From NCBI GenBank assembly GCA_015832175.1, contig WJXW01000009.1, forward strand, positions 1,302,001 to 1,366,000: 64,000 bases of DNA, given 5' to 3'. Both the position numbers and the translations under genes were made by a program. Source of the stretch: Paraphaeosphaeria minitans. Its lineage: Eukaryota; Ascomycota; Dothideomycetes; Pleosporales; Didymosphaeriaceae. Positions 46,255-57,149 of the stretch are shown here, one piece after another (the first letter of the stretch is position 1; each line of letters starts with the position of its first letter). Below the pieces are notes generated by a model. The model saw only the letters and a program-made list of their open reading frames with translations, was not told the DNA's origin and ran no database searches.

Positions 46255-47366
46255 ATGGCACCCAAATTATGGCCTTTGCTACCCCAACCAGAAGAAGGTG
46301 GGTAGCCTAACGCTCCCGCATTGCCTGCTTTGCTAAGCCATTAGATGCTCTCCATAACGTCTCGCGTCTCTTCAATGTCGAATCACGGCCCTATGCTCGC
46401 GTCGCGCATCGCATAATCACCTCCAAGGAACATGGCAAACCCACCGACTTCATCCTCTCCGATGCGCGACCCAGGCAGCTGCCCACCCCGCCCCCCGATG
46501 CCTCGGCCGCAGACGAGGAAGCTGCAGCGCGCGATGCCCTTCGAAGAGAAGAAGCGGTCAAGATCGAAGCTTGGAGGAAGGAGCTCATCAACGAGTTGGA
46601 GCTCCTCGACTTTGCAACGCTGCGCTTCGAGCTCACTACCGGCATCAACAATGAGGAACGGGAGCGGTACGCAAAAGAGAAGTTGGCCATTACAGACAAG
46701 CAGAACCACGTTCGAAAAAACATCGAGAAGCTGCGCGTCGACTTGGAGCAGGCGAAGGAGACGTTGGCTGTCCGCAAGACTTACGACGAGCTGACCAAGA
46801 AAATTACCGACAACAAGATGCTGAAGCCGCGAGATGAGCAAGCGATTGCGCATGAAAAACTAGACCAGGAAATCGCCGAGTTAGAACAGGAGGTGCAAAA
46901 TGCAAAGGCCACCTGGGGCGAACGCCGTACACAGTTCAACCGCATTGAAACCGAGGCCATGAACCTGATGCAGATGATTAAGGATGAAAAGGAGGAGGCA
47001 GAGCGCAAGGAAGGCATGCGCGACGACGAAGGCGACGATAAAGACGCCAGTACGAGAGCCGATGTAAGCCATGCGGGGACGCCCAGACCTGACGGTGGCC
47101 TCACGCCGGTACACCCAAGCCAGACTGCAGAGTCTTCCAATACGCTCAAAGTTCCGCCCCAAGACCGCCTCTCAGCTCTGGCCGTCGCTGTATCACGTGC
47201 ACCCTCCGGTGCCGGAGAGGATACCGAGATGGGCGAGTCCGGCGACAATGCAGGTCGTATCCCGGCCGATGATTCCGAAATTGAGGAGGGGGAGGATGTC
47301 GAAGAAGGTGAACACGAAGGATCTGAGCGTGGAGAAACCTCGGGCCGTGAAATGGATGAATCATGA
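46255..47366 (+). CDS. THO complex subunit 7 (THOC7/Mft1-like)
   Basis: Subunit of the THO/TREX complex, which couples transcription elongation to mRNA export. Exons 46255-46297 and 46345-47366 give 354 residues; the 47-bp intron (GTGGGT...CCATTAG) is phase 1. The N-terminal part (LHNVSRLFNVESRPYARVA) and the long coiled coil (~95-235, with DFATLRFELTTG, LRVDLEQAKETLAVRKTYDEL) match the Tho7 family. The C-terminal ~110 residues are acidic and Ser/Gly-rich, ending in repeated EEGE/EHEG blocks, typical of fungal members. The start ATG gives MAPKLWPLLPQ. Divergent with elongin A and convergent with the cofactor A gene. Confidence 0.9.
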
Positions 47367-47527
47367 AAGGCGGAGCAGTGCCAGTGACATCAGCTCTCGA
47401 TTCCTTATGATACCCTACTTGTTTGCATAGCGCGGTGTCCAGGGTGGTCTTATTTGCAGTGGTTCGCATGTACCATAGTGAAATGGGTACGACATCTACA
47501 AACACCACCACTCCGCGTGGAAGCCCC

Positions 47528-47967
47528 TTATGCAGACTCGGCAAGAGTCGCCTTTGCCTTCTCAATCGCATCATTCGCCTTGGTAACCTCTTCAGCCGGT
47601 GCATCACCTCCAGCCTCCTTCTGGATTTGGTCAACACATACACAGCAGAGGGCTTGACTTCACTTACAATCTGATCCTCCAGCTTCTCCAGAGCATCACT
47701 AATTTTGGCACGCACCGTTGGTATGACAGTCTTGGTCTCCTCAAGACCTTGTTTCTAAATTATGTCAAGCTAGGTCGTGCTTTCAGATCTGCATGAACGA
47801 AGTACCTCTTGCCTGAGTATGTACTCTGCGTTTTGGTCTTCGCTGCCGGCCTCGAGCTTCATGATGCGTGCTTGCTGCTGGTCCATCTCCTTGTGGTAGC
47901 TTGCTTCCTCCTTCACCAAGCGGGCCAGAGAGGATGTCGCGACGGCGAGCTTCGATGGGGGAGGCAT
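47528..47967 (-). CDS. TBCA: Tubulin-specific chaperone A (cofactor A)
   Basis: Small beta-tubulin-binding chaperone (Rbl2/TBCA) of 113 residues. Exons: 47806-47967, 47668-47754 and 47528-47620, with 51- and 47-bp introns, both phase 0. The chain reads as a three-helix bundle: MPPPSKLAVATSSLARLVKE, then SYHKEMDQQQARI with LRQEKQGLEETKTVIP, and a last helix with KISDALEKLEDQI. A short Ala/Glu/Lys-rich end follows (ANDAIEKAKATLAESA). An in-frame ATG eight codons upstream (47991) exists, but MPPPSK is the family start. Divergent from MCM4 across 324 bp. Confidence 0.93.
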
Positions 47968-48174
47968 GTTGACAACAATTGATTGTTTCATATATTAAGT
48001 TGTGAACGAGCTGGGGAGTTTGTAGAATCGAGCGGAAAGTTATATTTGGTTGCTGTCTTGCGCTCCGTCCGTGTTATGGCTCGTGAAAATGCATCGTCAC
48101 CCCGCGAACCTATCGATATCCTTGTACAAACGCTAACCGGTTCTGGCACTACGGTAGGAGGGCACTGGGCGCGT

Positions 48175-48181
48175 CGCGAAA
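48175..48181 (+). promoter_or_regulatory. MCM4: CGCGAAA, SCB-type Swi4/SBF motif upstream of MCM4
   Basis: CGCGAAA followed by CG matches the SCB consensus (C[A/G]CGAAA). It is about 110 bp before the MCM4 start and 18 bp from an MCB hexamer. Function is inferred. Confidence 0.5.
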
Positions 48182-48199
48182 CGACGCGAGAAGCACTTT

Positions 48200-48205
48200 A
48201 CGCGT
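48200..48205 (+). promoter_or_regulatory. MCM4: ACGCGT, MCB/MBF site upstream of MCM4
   Basis: Perfect ACGCGT at 48200-48205, about 87 bp before the MCM4 ATG. MBF (Mbp1/Swi6) binds this hexamer in promoters of G1/S replication genes, so the position suits MCM4. The region is also shared with the divergent TBCA gene. Confidence 0.55.
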
Positions 48206-48291
48206 CGTCTCTTTTCCACCATCTTACCTGTTCAGCTTCGCCCCTCGTCGCTGCGCTCTGCGACTGCTTTGACTGATAACCTTTTGCCCCA

Positions 48292-51200
48292 ATGTCTTCT
48301 CCGGCGCAGCGTAGCTCGCAGCGCCCCTCTGCAACCCCGCGGAGGAGTACAAGAAATTCCCAGATCCTCTCCAGCCCAGCGCCAGAAGGGCCTGACGCTC
48401 AGCTACACTCTGAGGCATCGCAGGCCTCGCAGCGCGGCTCCAACGCAACCCCACGGGCGAGCCGTCTTCAGGCACCGTCAACACAGTCGCCGCTGTTCTT
48501 TCGCTCCTCTCCCGGGACGCAATCGGCCTCAGGGGCTGCAGACAATGCCCCAGATGGCGATGGCGGTGCTACGCCCAAAGCAAGTGGAGTAACGATTGGA
48601 GGTAGGCTTGCTTGCATGTGCCTTTAGCGCAGACTGCTGATGCTATCAGATTCTTCTCCCATCCGATACGCCTCCAGCTCCAGCCCAGGACGTGCCCGCC
48701 ATGCCCACAATACGGATATTCGAAGCAGCAGTAGCGCGCTTTTCGTTCGCGATCCCGGCAGTACAGCAGCCCGGAACAGGCGCAGCGACATCCACTCTGA
48801 CATTCTCGGGCCTATTTCTACGGGTAGACGCCGCAGGTTGTTTGTTGACGAGAATGGCATGGCTGTGGAGAACTCGGATGCACCAACCTTTTCGAACTTG
48901 AACCCTGACACTTCGGATGCCGAAGTCCTCGGCGGAAACTCGTCGAGGTTCATTTGGGGCACCAATATCTCCATTGCGGATGCCTTGAGTGCCATGAAAG
49001 ATTTTCTCTTCAATTTTCAGAGGAAATACCGCTTGGTCCAGGACGGAGAGCTGGCAGGAGGGGCTAGCCTACCTGCTGACGACCCAGCAATGGCCAGGGA
49101 GTACATTGAGATGATGAAGGCCATGCTTGAGATGGGTGTGACGCCTCTGAACTTGGATGCACGCAACCTGAAGGCATATCCTCCCACTAGGAAGCTATGG
49201 CACCAACTCCAGGCGTTCCCAAGTGAGATCATCCCCATTATGGATACAGCAATCAAAGATGCTATGATCGAACTTGCAGAGAGACGCATGGCAGAGCTAC
49301 GAGTACAGCTGTCTCAGGCTCAGCGAGGACCTGAACGTGGTCACAATTCGAGTTCGCTCCCGCCTATGCTCAGTTCGGATGCTCCAACCCCCGGCGCGCC
49401 GTCGCCGGGAAGTGCTGCGCTAGATATCCCAGACCTTGTAAGAGAGGTTGACCAGAAGACATACCGTGTTCGTCCCTTTGGCTTGGACAATTCTGTCAAC
49501 CTGCGAGACTTGAACCCGGGAGACATGGACAAGCTTGTGAGCGTGAAGGGTCTGGTAATTAGAGCCACACCAATCATTCCAGATATGAAGGATGGTGAGT
49601 CTGGATTGGTTTCCCAATTTTCAAGAGGCCACTGACATCGTTTAGCGTTCTTTAAATGTTCCGTCTGTAACCATACCGTGAGAGTGGACATTGACCGTGG
49701 CAAGATTACTGAGCCTACCCGTTGCCCACGTCCAGTCTGCGAGTCCTCCAACTCGATGCAGATTGTTCACAACCGCTCCGGGTTCGCAGACAAACAGGTG
49801 ATCAAGCTTCAGGAGACTCCGGACAGCGTGCCAGATGGCCAAACGCCACATTCCGTCTCTCTCTGTGTATACGACGAGCTTGTCGATGTCTGCAAAGCTG
49901 GTGACCGTGTTGAAATCACCGGTGTATTCAAGAGCGATCAGGTCCGCATTAACCCCCGTCAACGGTCTGTCAAGAACATCTTCAAGACCTACGTGGACGT
50001 TTTACACATTCAGAAAGTCGACAAGAGGCGTATGGGAATCGACGTTTCTACAATCGAAGAAGAGCTCGCCGAGCATGTTGCTGGTAGCGCTGAGGAAACC
50101 CGCAAGGTTTCGGAGGAAGAGGAAGCTAAGATCAAAGCAACCGCAGCGCGACCGGATATCTATGAGCTTCTCTCACGCTCGCTAGCGCCTAGCATCTATG
50201 AGATGGATGATGTGAAGAAGGGAATCTTGCTCCAACTTTTCGGTGGAACCAACAAGTCGTTCGATAAGGGAGGAAGCCCCAAGTACAGAGGTGACATCAA
50301 CGTACTTTTGTGCGGTGACCCCTCGACGGCCAAGTCGCAAATCCTTCAGTATGTGCATCGCATTGCCCCTCGCGGTGTATACACATCCGGTAAAGGTTCA
50401 TCTGCCGTCGGTTTGACTGCATACATCACCCGCGACCCTGAGACACGACAGCTTGTATTGGAGTCTGGCGCGCTTGTTTTGTCTGACGGAGGTGTCTGCT
50501 GTATTGATGAGTTCGACAAGATGTCTGACTCTACGCGCTCTGTACTGCACGAAGTCATGGAACAGCAGACAGTGTCTATCGCTAAAGCCGGTATCATCAC
50601 CACGCTCAATGCAAGAACCTCGATTCTCGCTTCTGCCAATCCCATCGGCTCCAAGTACAATGTCAATCTCCCGGTCCCGCAGAACATTGACCTCCCGCCT
50701 ACGCTACTCTCGCGTTTCGATTTGGTCTACCTGGTGCTCGACCGCATAGACGAGATGGCCGACCGAAGGCTAGCAAAGCATTTGGTAGGCATGTATCTGG
50801 AAGACACTCCAGAGCATGCCAATCGCAATGAGGTGCTCCCAATTGAGTTCCTCACATCATATATCTCCTACGCTCGCACCAACATTCACCCGAAGATCAC
50901 CGACGGCGCTCAAAAAGCCCTTGTCGACGCTTACGTCGCCATGCGCGCCCTCGGTGCGGACGTACGCTCCCAAGAACGTCGCATCACCGCAACCACGCGT
51001 CAACTCGAATCGATGATTCGTCTCGCCGAGGCACACGCCAAGATGCGTCTCAGCGAGGTCGTGACTGCAGACGATGTCCAGGAAGCCGTTCGCCTTATTA
51101 AGTCTGCGCTCAAACAAGCCGCTACTGACGCCCGTACCGGTTTGATCGACATGTCTCTCCTCACTGAAGGCACTTCGACTAGCGACAGGAGGAGGAAGGA

Positions 51201-51423
51201 GGACCTTAAGCGTGCTGTCCTTGGTGCTATTGATGAACTTGGCAGCGCGGGCCAAAACGTGAGATTGAGCGATTTGGCGAAGAAAGTCAGAGATGGTGCG
51301 ACAGAGCAGATCGAGAACCAGGAGTTCCTCGAGGTCTTGAAGGCGGCTGAGTTGGAGGGGAGCGTGCAGTTGTCTGGTGAAGGGCCGAGGAGGATGGTCA
51401 AGAGGGTTGTAGGGGCTTTCTAG
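48292..51423 (+). CDS. MCM4: DNA replication licensing factor Mcm4
   Basis: Subunit of the MCM2-7 replicative helicase. Exons: 48292-48601, 48650-49594 and 49646-51423, giving 1010 residues; introns are 48 and 51 bp. The first ~190 residues are a Ser/Pro/Thr-rich tail with many SP/TP/SQ sites for DDK and CDK, as in other Mcm4 proteins. The OB fold carries a zinc finger (CSVC...CPRPVC) near 423-447. The AAA+ core has Walker A GDPSTAKSQ (~642-650), Walker B CCIDEFDKM (~703-711) and the arginine finger in LLSRFDLVY. A winged-helix region ends the protein. It is normal and complete. Confidence 0.97.
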
Positions 51424-51677
51424 ACGTTGGCATGATGAGATGACTGGCAATGGTGACGACTTTGGGCTTGCATGTTAGGCAGGATAACCACGAAGCGAAG
51501 GAGCTTTATGACTTACTTCGATTGCGATTGAGGCATATGCAGATACTAATTGACTTTACCCTTGATCTTGAAATCTCGTGCGTGATCAAAAAGAATTATC
51601 ATGACGATGACTGATTAATATTAAACAAGGAATCTCACCGTACACCTTCGAATGCATTTTACACATCCATCTGGCCT

Positions 51678-52945
51678 CTACCACTCTCTCACCTCACCCC
51701 CCGGCCCAATAAAACCAGGCGAAACCCACGCTTTCGCATCCTTGCTTTCTCTCCGAACCCATACCTCGTCAATCTCAATACCCAATCCCGGCCCTGCCAT
51801 CAACTCAATGTACCCCTCGTCCACTTTCCACACCTCTGGGTTCGTGATGTAGCTCGTCAAGTCCTGGCTCCCCTCATTATAATGTATCCCCAGACTCATC
51901 TCCTGTATCACGAAATTGGCCACGCTGGCATCGACCTGGATGCAGGCCGCGAGCGCAATAGGCCCCAGCGGACAATGCGGTGCGAGCGCGACGTCGTACG
52001 CCTCGCACATTGCGGCGATGCGCTTCATCTCGGATATACCTCCCACGTGTGAGATATCAGGCTGGAGTATATCTACGCAGTGCGCTTCCAGGAACGGCCG
52101 CACATTCCAGCGCGAATGCAGGCGCTCGCCGAGCGCAATCGGGATGCTGGTGTGGTTCGCCAGCGCTTGTATCCCGCCGATGTGTTCAGAGAGTAGGGGC
52201 TCTTCGATGAAGAGCGGCTGGTGCGGTTCGAGAGCTGCGGCGAGCTGTTTAGCCATGGGTTTGTGGACCCGTCCGTGGAAGTCCATGCCTGCGTCCATGC
52301 CGAGTGCTTTTACGGTTTTGAGGCGCTCGACGCTGGAGGTGAGGGCGGAGGGGGAGTCAAGCCAGCCAATGTCTTCGGTGGCGTTCATTTTCACGGCGAG
52401 GAAGCCTTGGGCTTTGCGGGCGAGGCTGGGGGGTTCGCAAACGGTTAGTTTCATGGCTGATGGATGGAGAAGTGTTGCGAAGGGGATGCTTACGCTTGGG
52501 TTTCGACGTCTGAGGGTCTGTCGCCGCCGATCCAGGCGTAAACCTTCAGTTTGGAGCGTACTTTGCCGCCGAGGAGTTGATAGATGGGTACGTTAAGTTT
52601 GCGGGCTTTAAGGTCCCAAAGGGCGATGTCCAGACCTGCGAGTGCACTCATGAAGACGGGTCCGCCACGGTAGAAGCTGGTTCGCCATGACATCTGCCAG
52701 ATGTGCTCGATGTCGCTGGAAAAGCATTAGAGTCGTCTGGAGATAGTACGTGTCCATCGACGGACGTACTCAGCTTCAAAGCCTATATAACGTTCTATCC
52801 ACGCATCGAGACATCCTTCTACTGCTTGTGTGTGGCCCTCGAGGGAAGCTTCGCCCCAGCCAAAGCTACCAGCCTCGTCGGTGATCTTGACGAAGAGCCA
52901 TCGTGGCGGCACACGAAAGTATTCTATTTTCGTGATTTTGCCCAT
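51678..52945 (-). CDS. Enolase-superfamily sugar-acid dehydratase, D-galactonate dehydratase-like
   Basis: 381-residue enzyme from exons 52770-52945, 52494-52715 and 51678-52425, all joins in frame. It resembles bacterial DgoD along its length: [102 protein letters not shown] and [10 protein letters not shown]. Metal-ligand Asp/Glu residues (DFHG, EEP, GERLHS) and the catalytic His of the APHCPLGP block are in place. It probably dehydrates an aldonate such as D-galactonate in the cytosol; exact substrate is uncertain. The bacterial-like sequence suggests possible ancient transfer, though the three exons show it is settled in the fungus. No pathway partners are adjacent. Confidence 0.88.
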
Positions 52946-54560
52946 TTCTCCTAGCTCCTGTTGTTGCGGCCAGATTGTTCGAACGATATCTTAGGCTCTC
53001 AATTCATATCAAGTTGTTGATAGAAATGTTTTGTTGAATTCACTCGTAAGGCGCACCGGCGACCAAGTCGAATGTGCGAGTGTTCGTTTGAACTATGGTG
53101 CCCTGCCCTCTAGCTACTCCTACTAACTATGGAGATAGTCATTGATGAGTCAGACTCCGTGCGCCCTTTCTGGGGATGCGTGCTTTGCTAAACATTGGAC
53201 GGATCATCCGAAGTCGGGCGGGACGGCGGGGTACCTAGGTAGTCGCGGCCTCAACACCCCACTTAATACAGTAAGATGTTCCTTCAGTGGATTTGCCACC
53301 GAACTGTATACTGTATAAACATTCCCTAGGCCTCCGAGCCGATTTTTCTTCTTTCTTTGCTTCTGTAGTAAACATTAATGCGGAATGCATCCCCGCGAAC
53401 AATGGCTCCCAGGGCCTAGTATCTGGTAACTCATCCGGCGAAGCTGCTACTTTGGGGGCCGGGTCCGCTTCAATCCCCCTTCCGAAGTATTGGCTGATGT
53501 CAGTTTCTCAAATCATTCCGCAGTAGACGTTACGTGGATCCTTAATCTCGAGGAGTTCATCGGCAGATAGATGGCTCCAAGTGACTGGTGTAATGTGGGC
53601 GATGGTGCTCGCATGAGGTTGCCGAGAACCCACCAGAATAATCTCAACAGCGAGGTACTCATTCGTTTGTGAGTGTCCATCCGTACCTTATCGAAGCAAA
53701 CTAACATGCAAAATTATGTTTGCAGTGGTACCCTTCTGCGGATCTGTACCACACCCTCGCTAGCCTTGCAAACATTGCCGGTTGCACATCAAAACAACCT
53801 GTTTAATGTCAAGCACCATGTAGACCTACACAACAAGAACTAATTCGGTTGGCAGCTTGCAGAAAATGATTACCTTTTTTTTTACTTGTACCAGTGTCTC
53901 TGTATCCCATCATCTCCACTACCGAACATCGCCGTACGATAACGTTTCAGACCACAGTGAGGCGACCACGCCATCAAATCTTCCACCAATTCTCAGAACA
54001 ATCCTACCATCAATGCAATATCAGCTCCTTTGATTGCATTAGAGTGCTGGCCCCCCATTGCAATCTCGCCACTTTGCCATGCAGGGTCGCATTGATTAAC
54101 GCTCTTGGCGTGGTGTAGCACCCTTCCTTCAAGCCACACCCGCGCGTCTCGCCTCAACAAGACAAGGACTCCACTCAAACGATGACGAGCTTCTGTGAAT
54201 TCGGTAAAAGTACTGGGCAGAATATGTGACAATTTCCGGAGAACTCAGCTCGGGAATTTTCCGATCGAGAGGTGGCATGTTTTACTTCACGGATCGGAAC
54301 GGGTAGGTATGCTTGGAGAGTGAAGCTGAAGCAAACCGTGAGCAAGTGGATGTGATTTTCCGTCTGCGGAGCGTGGCCAGCGTTGGGCGACTGTGATTCA
54401 TACCTTGTGCTGTTCGAGTGACGGCTGAGATCTAATGATGCTGAAGCATAGTGCTAGCGGTACGCTTACTTACCCTCTCTTTCTTTCATCATTTTTTTTT
54501 ACCACTTTGAAATCTGAATATCTATTCCTACTACAACAGTATCATCATAACCAGTTCACG
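52946..54560. other. Long intergenic region without a gene
   Basis: 1.6 kb between the dehydratase promoter and the decayed hydrolase. A CCTAGGTA motif is at ~53235-53244 and T-runs occur near 53876 and 54493. Short open frames lack domains. The sequence is of ordinary GC content, unlike the AT-rich block further right. Confidence 0.5.
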
Positions 54561-55746
54561 ATGGACAGGCATAGTGTCGTTCCCGCTGAACAGCGCCTCG
54601 ACAGCTTCAATATCTACCGTACGCATTACAAAAAGATCCAAGACCACGAGATCGAGGTGGGCATGCTCATCCCGAAAGACCTCAAACCAGGGTTGCACCC
54701 CGTCTTTGTTAGGTTCCATGGCGGGGGATGCGTGCGTATACCTTCTCCACGGTGCTCAAAAAATGTCTATGCTGACGACACAGAAGGTGTCCGGGACATG
54801 GGCGTTCCCAGACTGGTTTGCAAACTGGCTCATACCCCCTCGTCCACGATAACAACGCCATCGTCGTATCCCCTAATGATCGCCTTCTTCCGGAGCACAA
54901 CGGAAACGACATCCAAGAAGACCTTGCCGACTTCTGGATGTGGTACATCTTTCTATACGATATCCCGCCTAGAGTATCCTGCTAACGTACATTCAGGTTC
55001 AAGGACGGTGGCGTGACTGACTATCTCTCCAGTCAAGCTGGTGCACATGCAGCAGTTCAGCTAGACTACACGCGCGTCCTCGCAGGCGGCGATTCAGCAG
55101 GCGGCTACCTTGCCATCCAATCTGGATTGACGCAGCCCAGAGGTCCCTTGAGTGCCATAATCGGATGCTACCCTATGACGAACTACTTGCGACGGCAGCA
55201 AGAAGCCATGTTCATGAAGGAGCCGTCACCGCCCGAGTCTATCATTGATGTAAGCCCCTCTACCTCTTGCTATTCCACCCATTACGGCATTGAAACCTCT
55301 TTGTCCGTATGCCCTGCTACCTTTTTCGATACCCAAATTGACTAGTCTGCGAAGGAGCACTTGGAGACTGTAAGACCCGGCACGATTATCTCCAGCGCCC
55401 CGCCCCGCCCCGTCCCCGTAATCGTATATCCTACGCGCTCTCTGCCTGCGGCCGCTATGCCCACTTTTTCGGCAGCGGGTCTCACCTGTGGCCCATTTCC
55501 TTGCTCGACTCTGGAGCGGCCACATATATCCCGCCCACGGTCATTATTCACGGCGACAAGGACAAAGCAATCAGCATTGATGACTCTAGGCTCTTCGCGA
55601 AGAGTTAGGCAGAAGTTGTGAGTGAGGGAGAGGTCAGGTTGGTATAGATAAGAGGAGTGGATCATGGGTTTGATATGGAAGCTAGTGAAAAACAGGAGTG
55701 GGTTAGGGACGTGGTGAAGTGGGTTGAGGAGCGATGGTTGGGTTGA
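54561..55746 (+). pseudogene. Decayed alpha/beta hydrolase (fold-3/HSL type)
   Basis: The fragments follow the order of a fold-3 alpha/beta hydrolase: an oxyanion motif HGGG (~54717-54728), DWFANWL, IVVSPNDRLLPE, the nucleophile motif GDSAGGYLA, then GDKD and DHGF around the expected catalytic Asp and His. Exon-like pieces are 54561-54731, 54784-54942, 54996-55249 and 55346 onward, separated by introns with good signals. The frame is broken by a one-base shift in a C5 run (54835-54839), another shift in the C-rich run near 55396-55420, and TAG stops at 55606-55608 and 55645-55647. The first stop is CAG-like in context, consistent with C-to-T change. It lies within 250 bp of the AT-rich block. 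Confidence 0.8.
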
Positions 55747-56273
55747 GGGGTTCTTTGATGCAAGCTGCTTGGAAAACGTTCTAGGTGCAAGGTTTGAGAA
55801 GATAGGATCAATCCCGAGTAAAATCAGGCAGAGCAACTGTGAAGTAGCACCCAGAGCACAGTTAACTTCGTTAAGTGTTACAATACTCGCGCACCACTCG
55901 CTGCAACATTGACTTTACCAAGGTAAGGTTGACAGCGGCCATGGTTAAAATCAACGCTTTTCGGATACTGCAAGGCTAGGTTATAGCATTACAGGGCTAA
56001 CACTCTCAGAAATATAAAGAATGGGGATAATCCACAAGTTAAGACTATCCTAAGATGTGGGTGGAAGAGATCCTTAGGGGACCTGTTCTTATATACCTAT
56101 ATCTAGTCTACGCTAAGGCACTATCTACGCATAGGCCTATAGAGTAGGTCTATGCTAGATAGGGAAGTAAAAGTGAATGCTAAGGGTTCAGGTAAAAGCA
56201 CCTTTATATTACCCCCTTTCTAAAGTAAAATATAGGGTTCTAGTAGTAAAGCTAGGCTAGCCTATATGTGATG

Positions 56274-56294
56274 GGCTGGGGCTATGCCCCAGCC
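56274..56294. repeat. GC-rich perfect hairpin inside the AT-rich block
   Basis: GGCTGGGGC, loop TAT, GCCCCAGCC: a perfect 9-bp stem, 3-nt loop. It stands out as a GC-rich island in otherwise AT-rich DNA. Confidence 0.85.
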
Positions 56295-56689
56295 TACGAG
56301 CGGATACTAATAGGGGGCCGCTAAGGAAAACTCTTCCTTATAAGCGAAAACCCTCCCACATAATAACTATAGCTAGAATTTATCTTTTTATTTAGTACTT
56401 ATAGTATTTGTTTATCCTCTAAAGTTAGCCTATAATATTGAAATCTAGCTCTTTTAGAAAAAAGAATACCTAATAAATAAGAGAGGTATTAATAGAGTCT
56501 AAAATATTTCCTATAATAGATACTTCTAAAAACTAGTTAAGTAATTTTAAAACCTTATTACTACCTAAAATAAGAACTACACTATAATATAGACACTCTA
56601 GCTCTGGAATAAGGAGCTCTACGAGCTCTTTATACGCTAATATATTCTGAGTTCTACTACTTTTTGTAAAGAGGAGGTAAAGGCTAGAG

Positions 56690-57090
56690 GATAAAGGGTA
56701 ACCTTCTAGACCTTCTAGTACCTTCTCTCCCCTAGTACTAGTTACCTAGAATAGTAGAGACTAGGGTAATAGAGGATAGATTAAACGTAGGTAAATAGAG
56801 CAATAAAACCTTAGGTATAGACTTAGAATTACTATCTAGAATAGAGAGTACACGTAGAAGGGAACTCTCCTTATATATAAAAAGTAGAGATTCTAGAGTA
56901 TTCTACTTAGTAATTCTCTACTATTTATAACGTTACCTATAACGTTACTTTATAACGTTACCTATAACGTCACCTATAATGTTACCTAGTATCTATAGGG
57001 TTATAACGTTATTATAACGTTATTATAGAAACTTCTAGTATATAGAAAGGTAACTCTAAGAACTTTTAAATGTTACCTATTCTTTATACA
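56690..57090 (-). repeat. Probable 3' LTR of the copia relic (left boundary uncertain)
   Basis: Read on the minus strand, the purine tract GGTTAAGGGGG (a polypurine tract, ~57091-57101) is followed at once by TGTATAAAGAATAGG, as at the start of a 3' LTR. The LTR interior holds the AACGTTA tandem cluster. I could not find the matching 5' LTR in the window, so the left end is a guess. Confidence 0.45.
56928..57025. repeat. TATAACGTTA(CC) tandem cluster
   Basis: Seven or more imperfect copies of a 10-12 bp CCTATAACGTTA unit, some as TTATAACGTTA, occur head to tail inside the probable copia LTR. Confidence 0.8.
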
Positions 57091-57149
57091 CCCCCTTAAC
57101 CTTTAATAGGTTTCTAGGGTAATAAATATCCCTTTTAAATCTTATAGGA

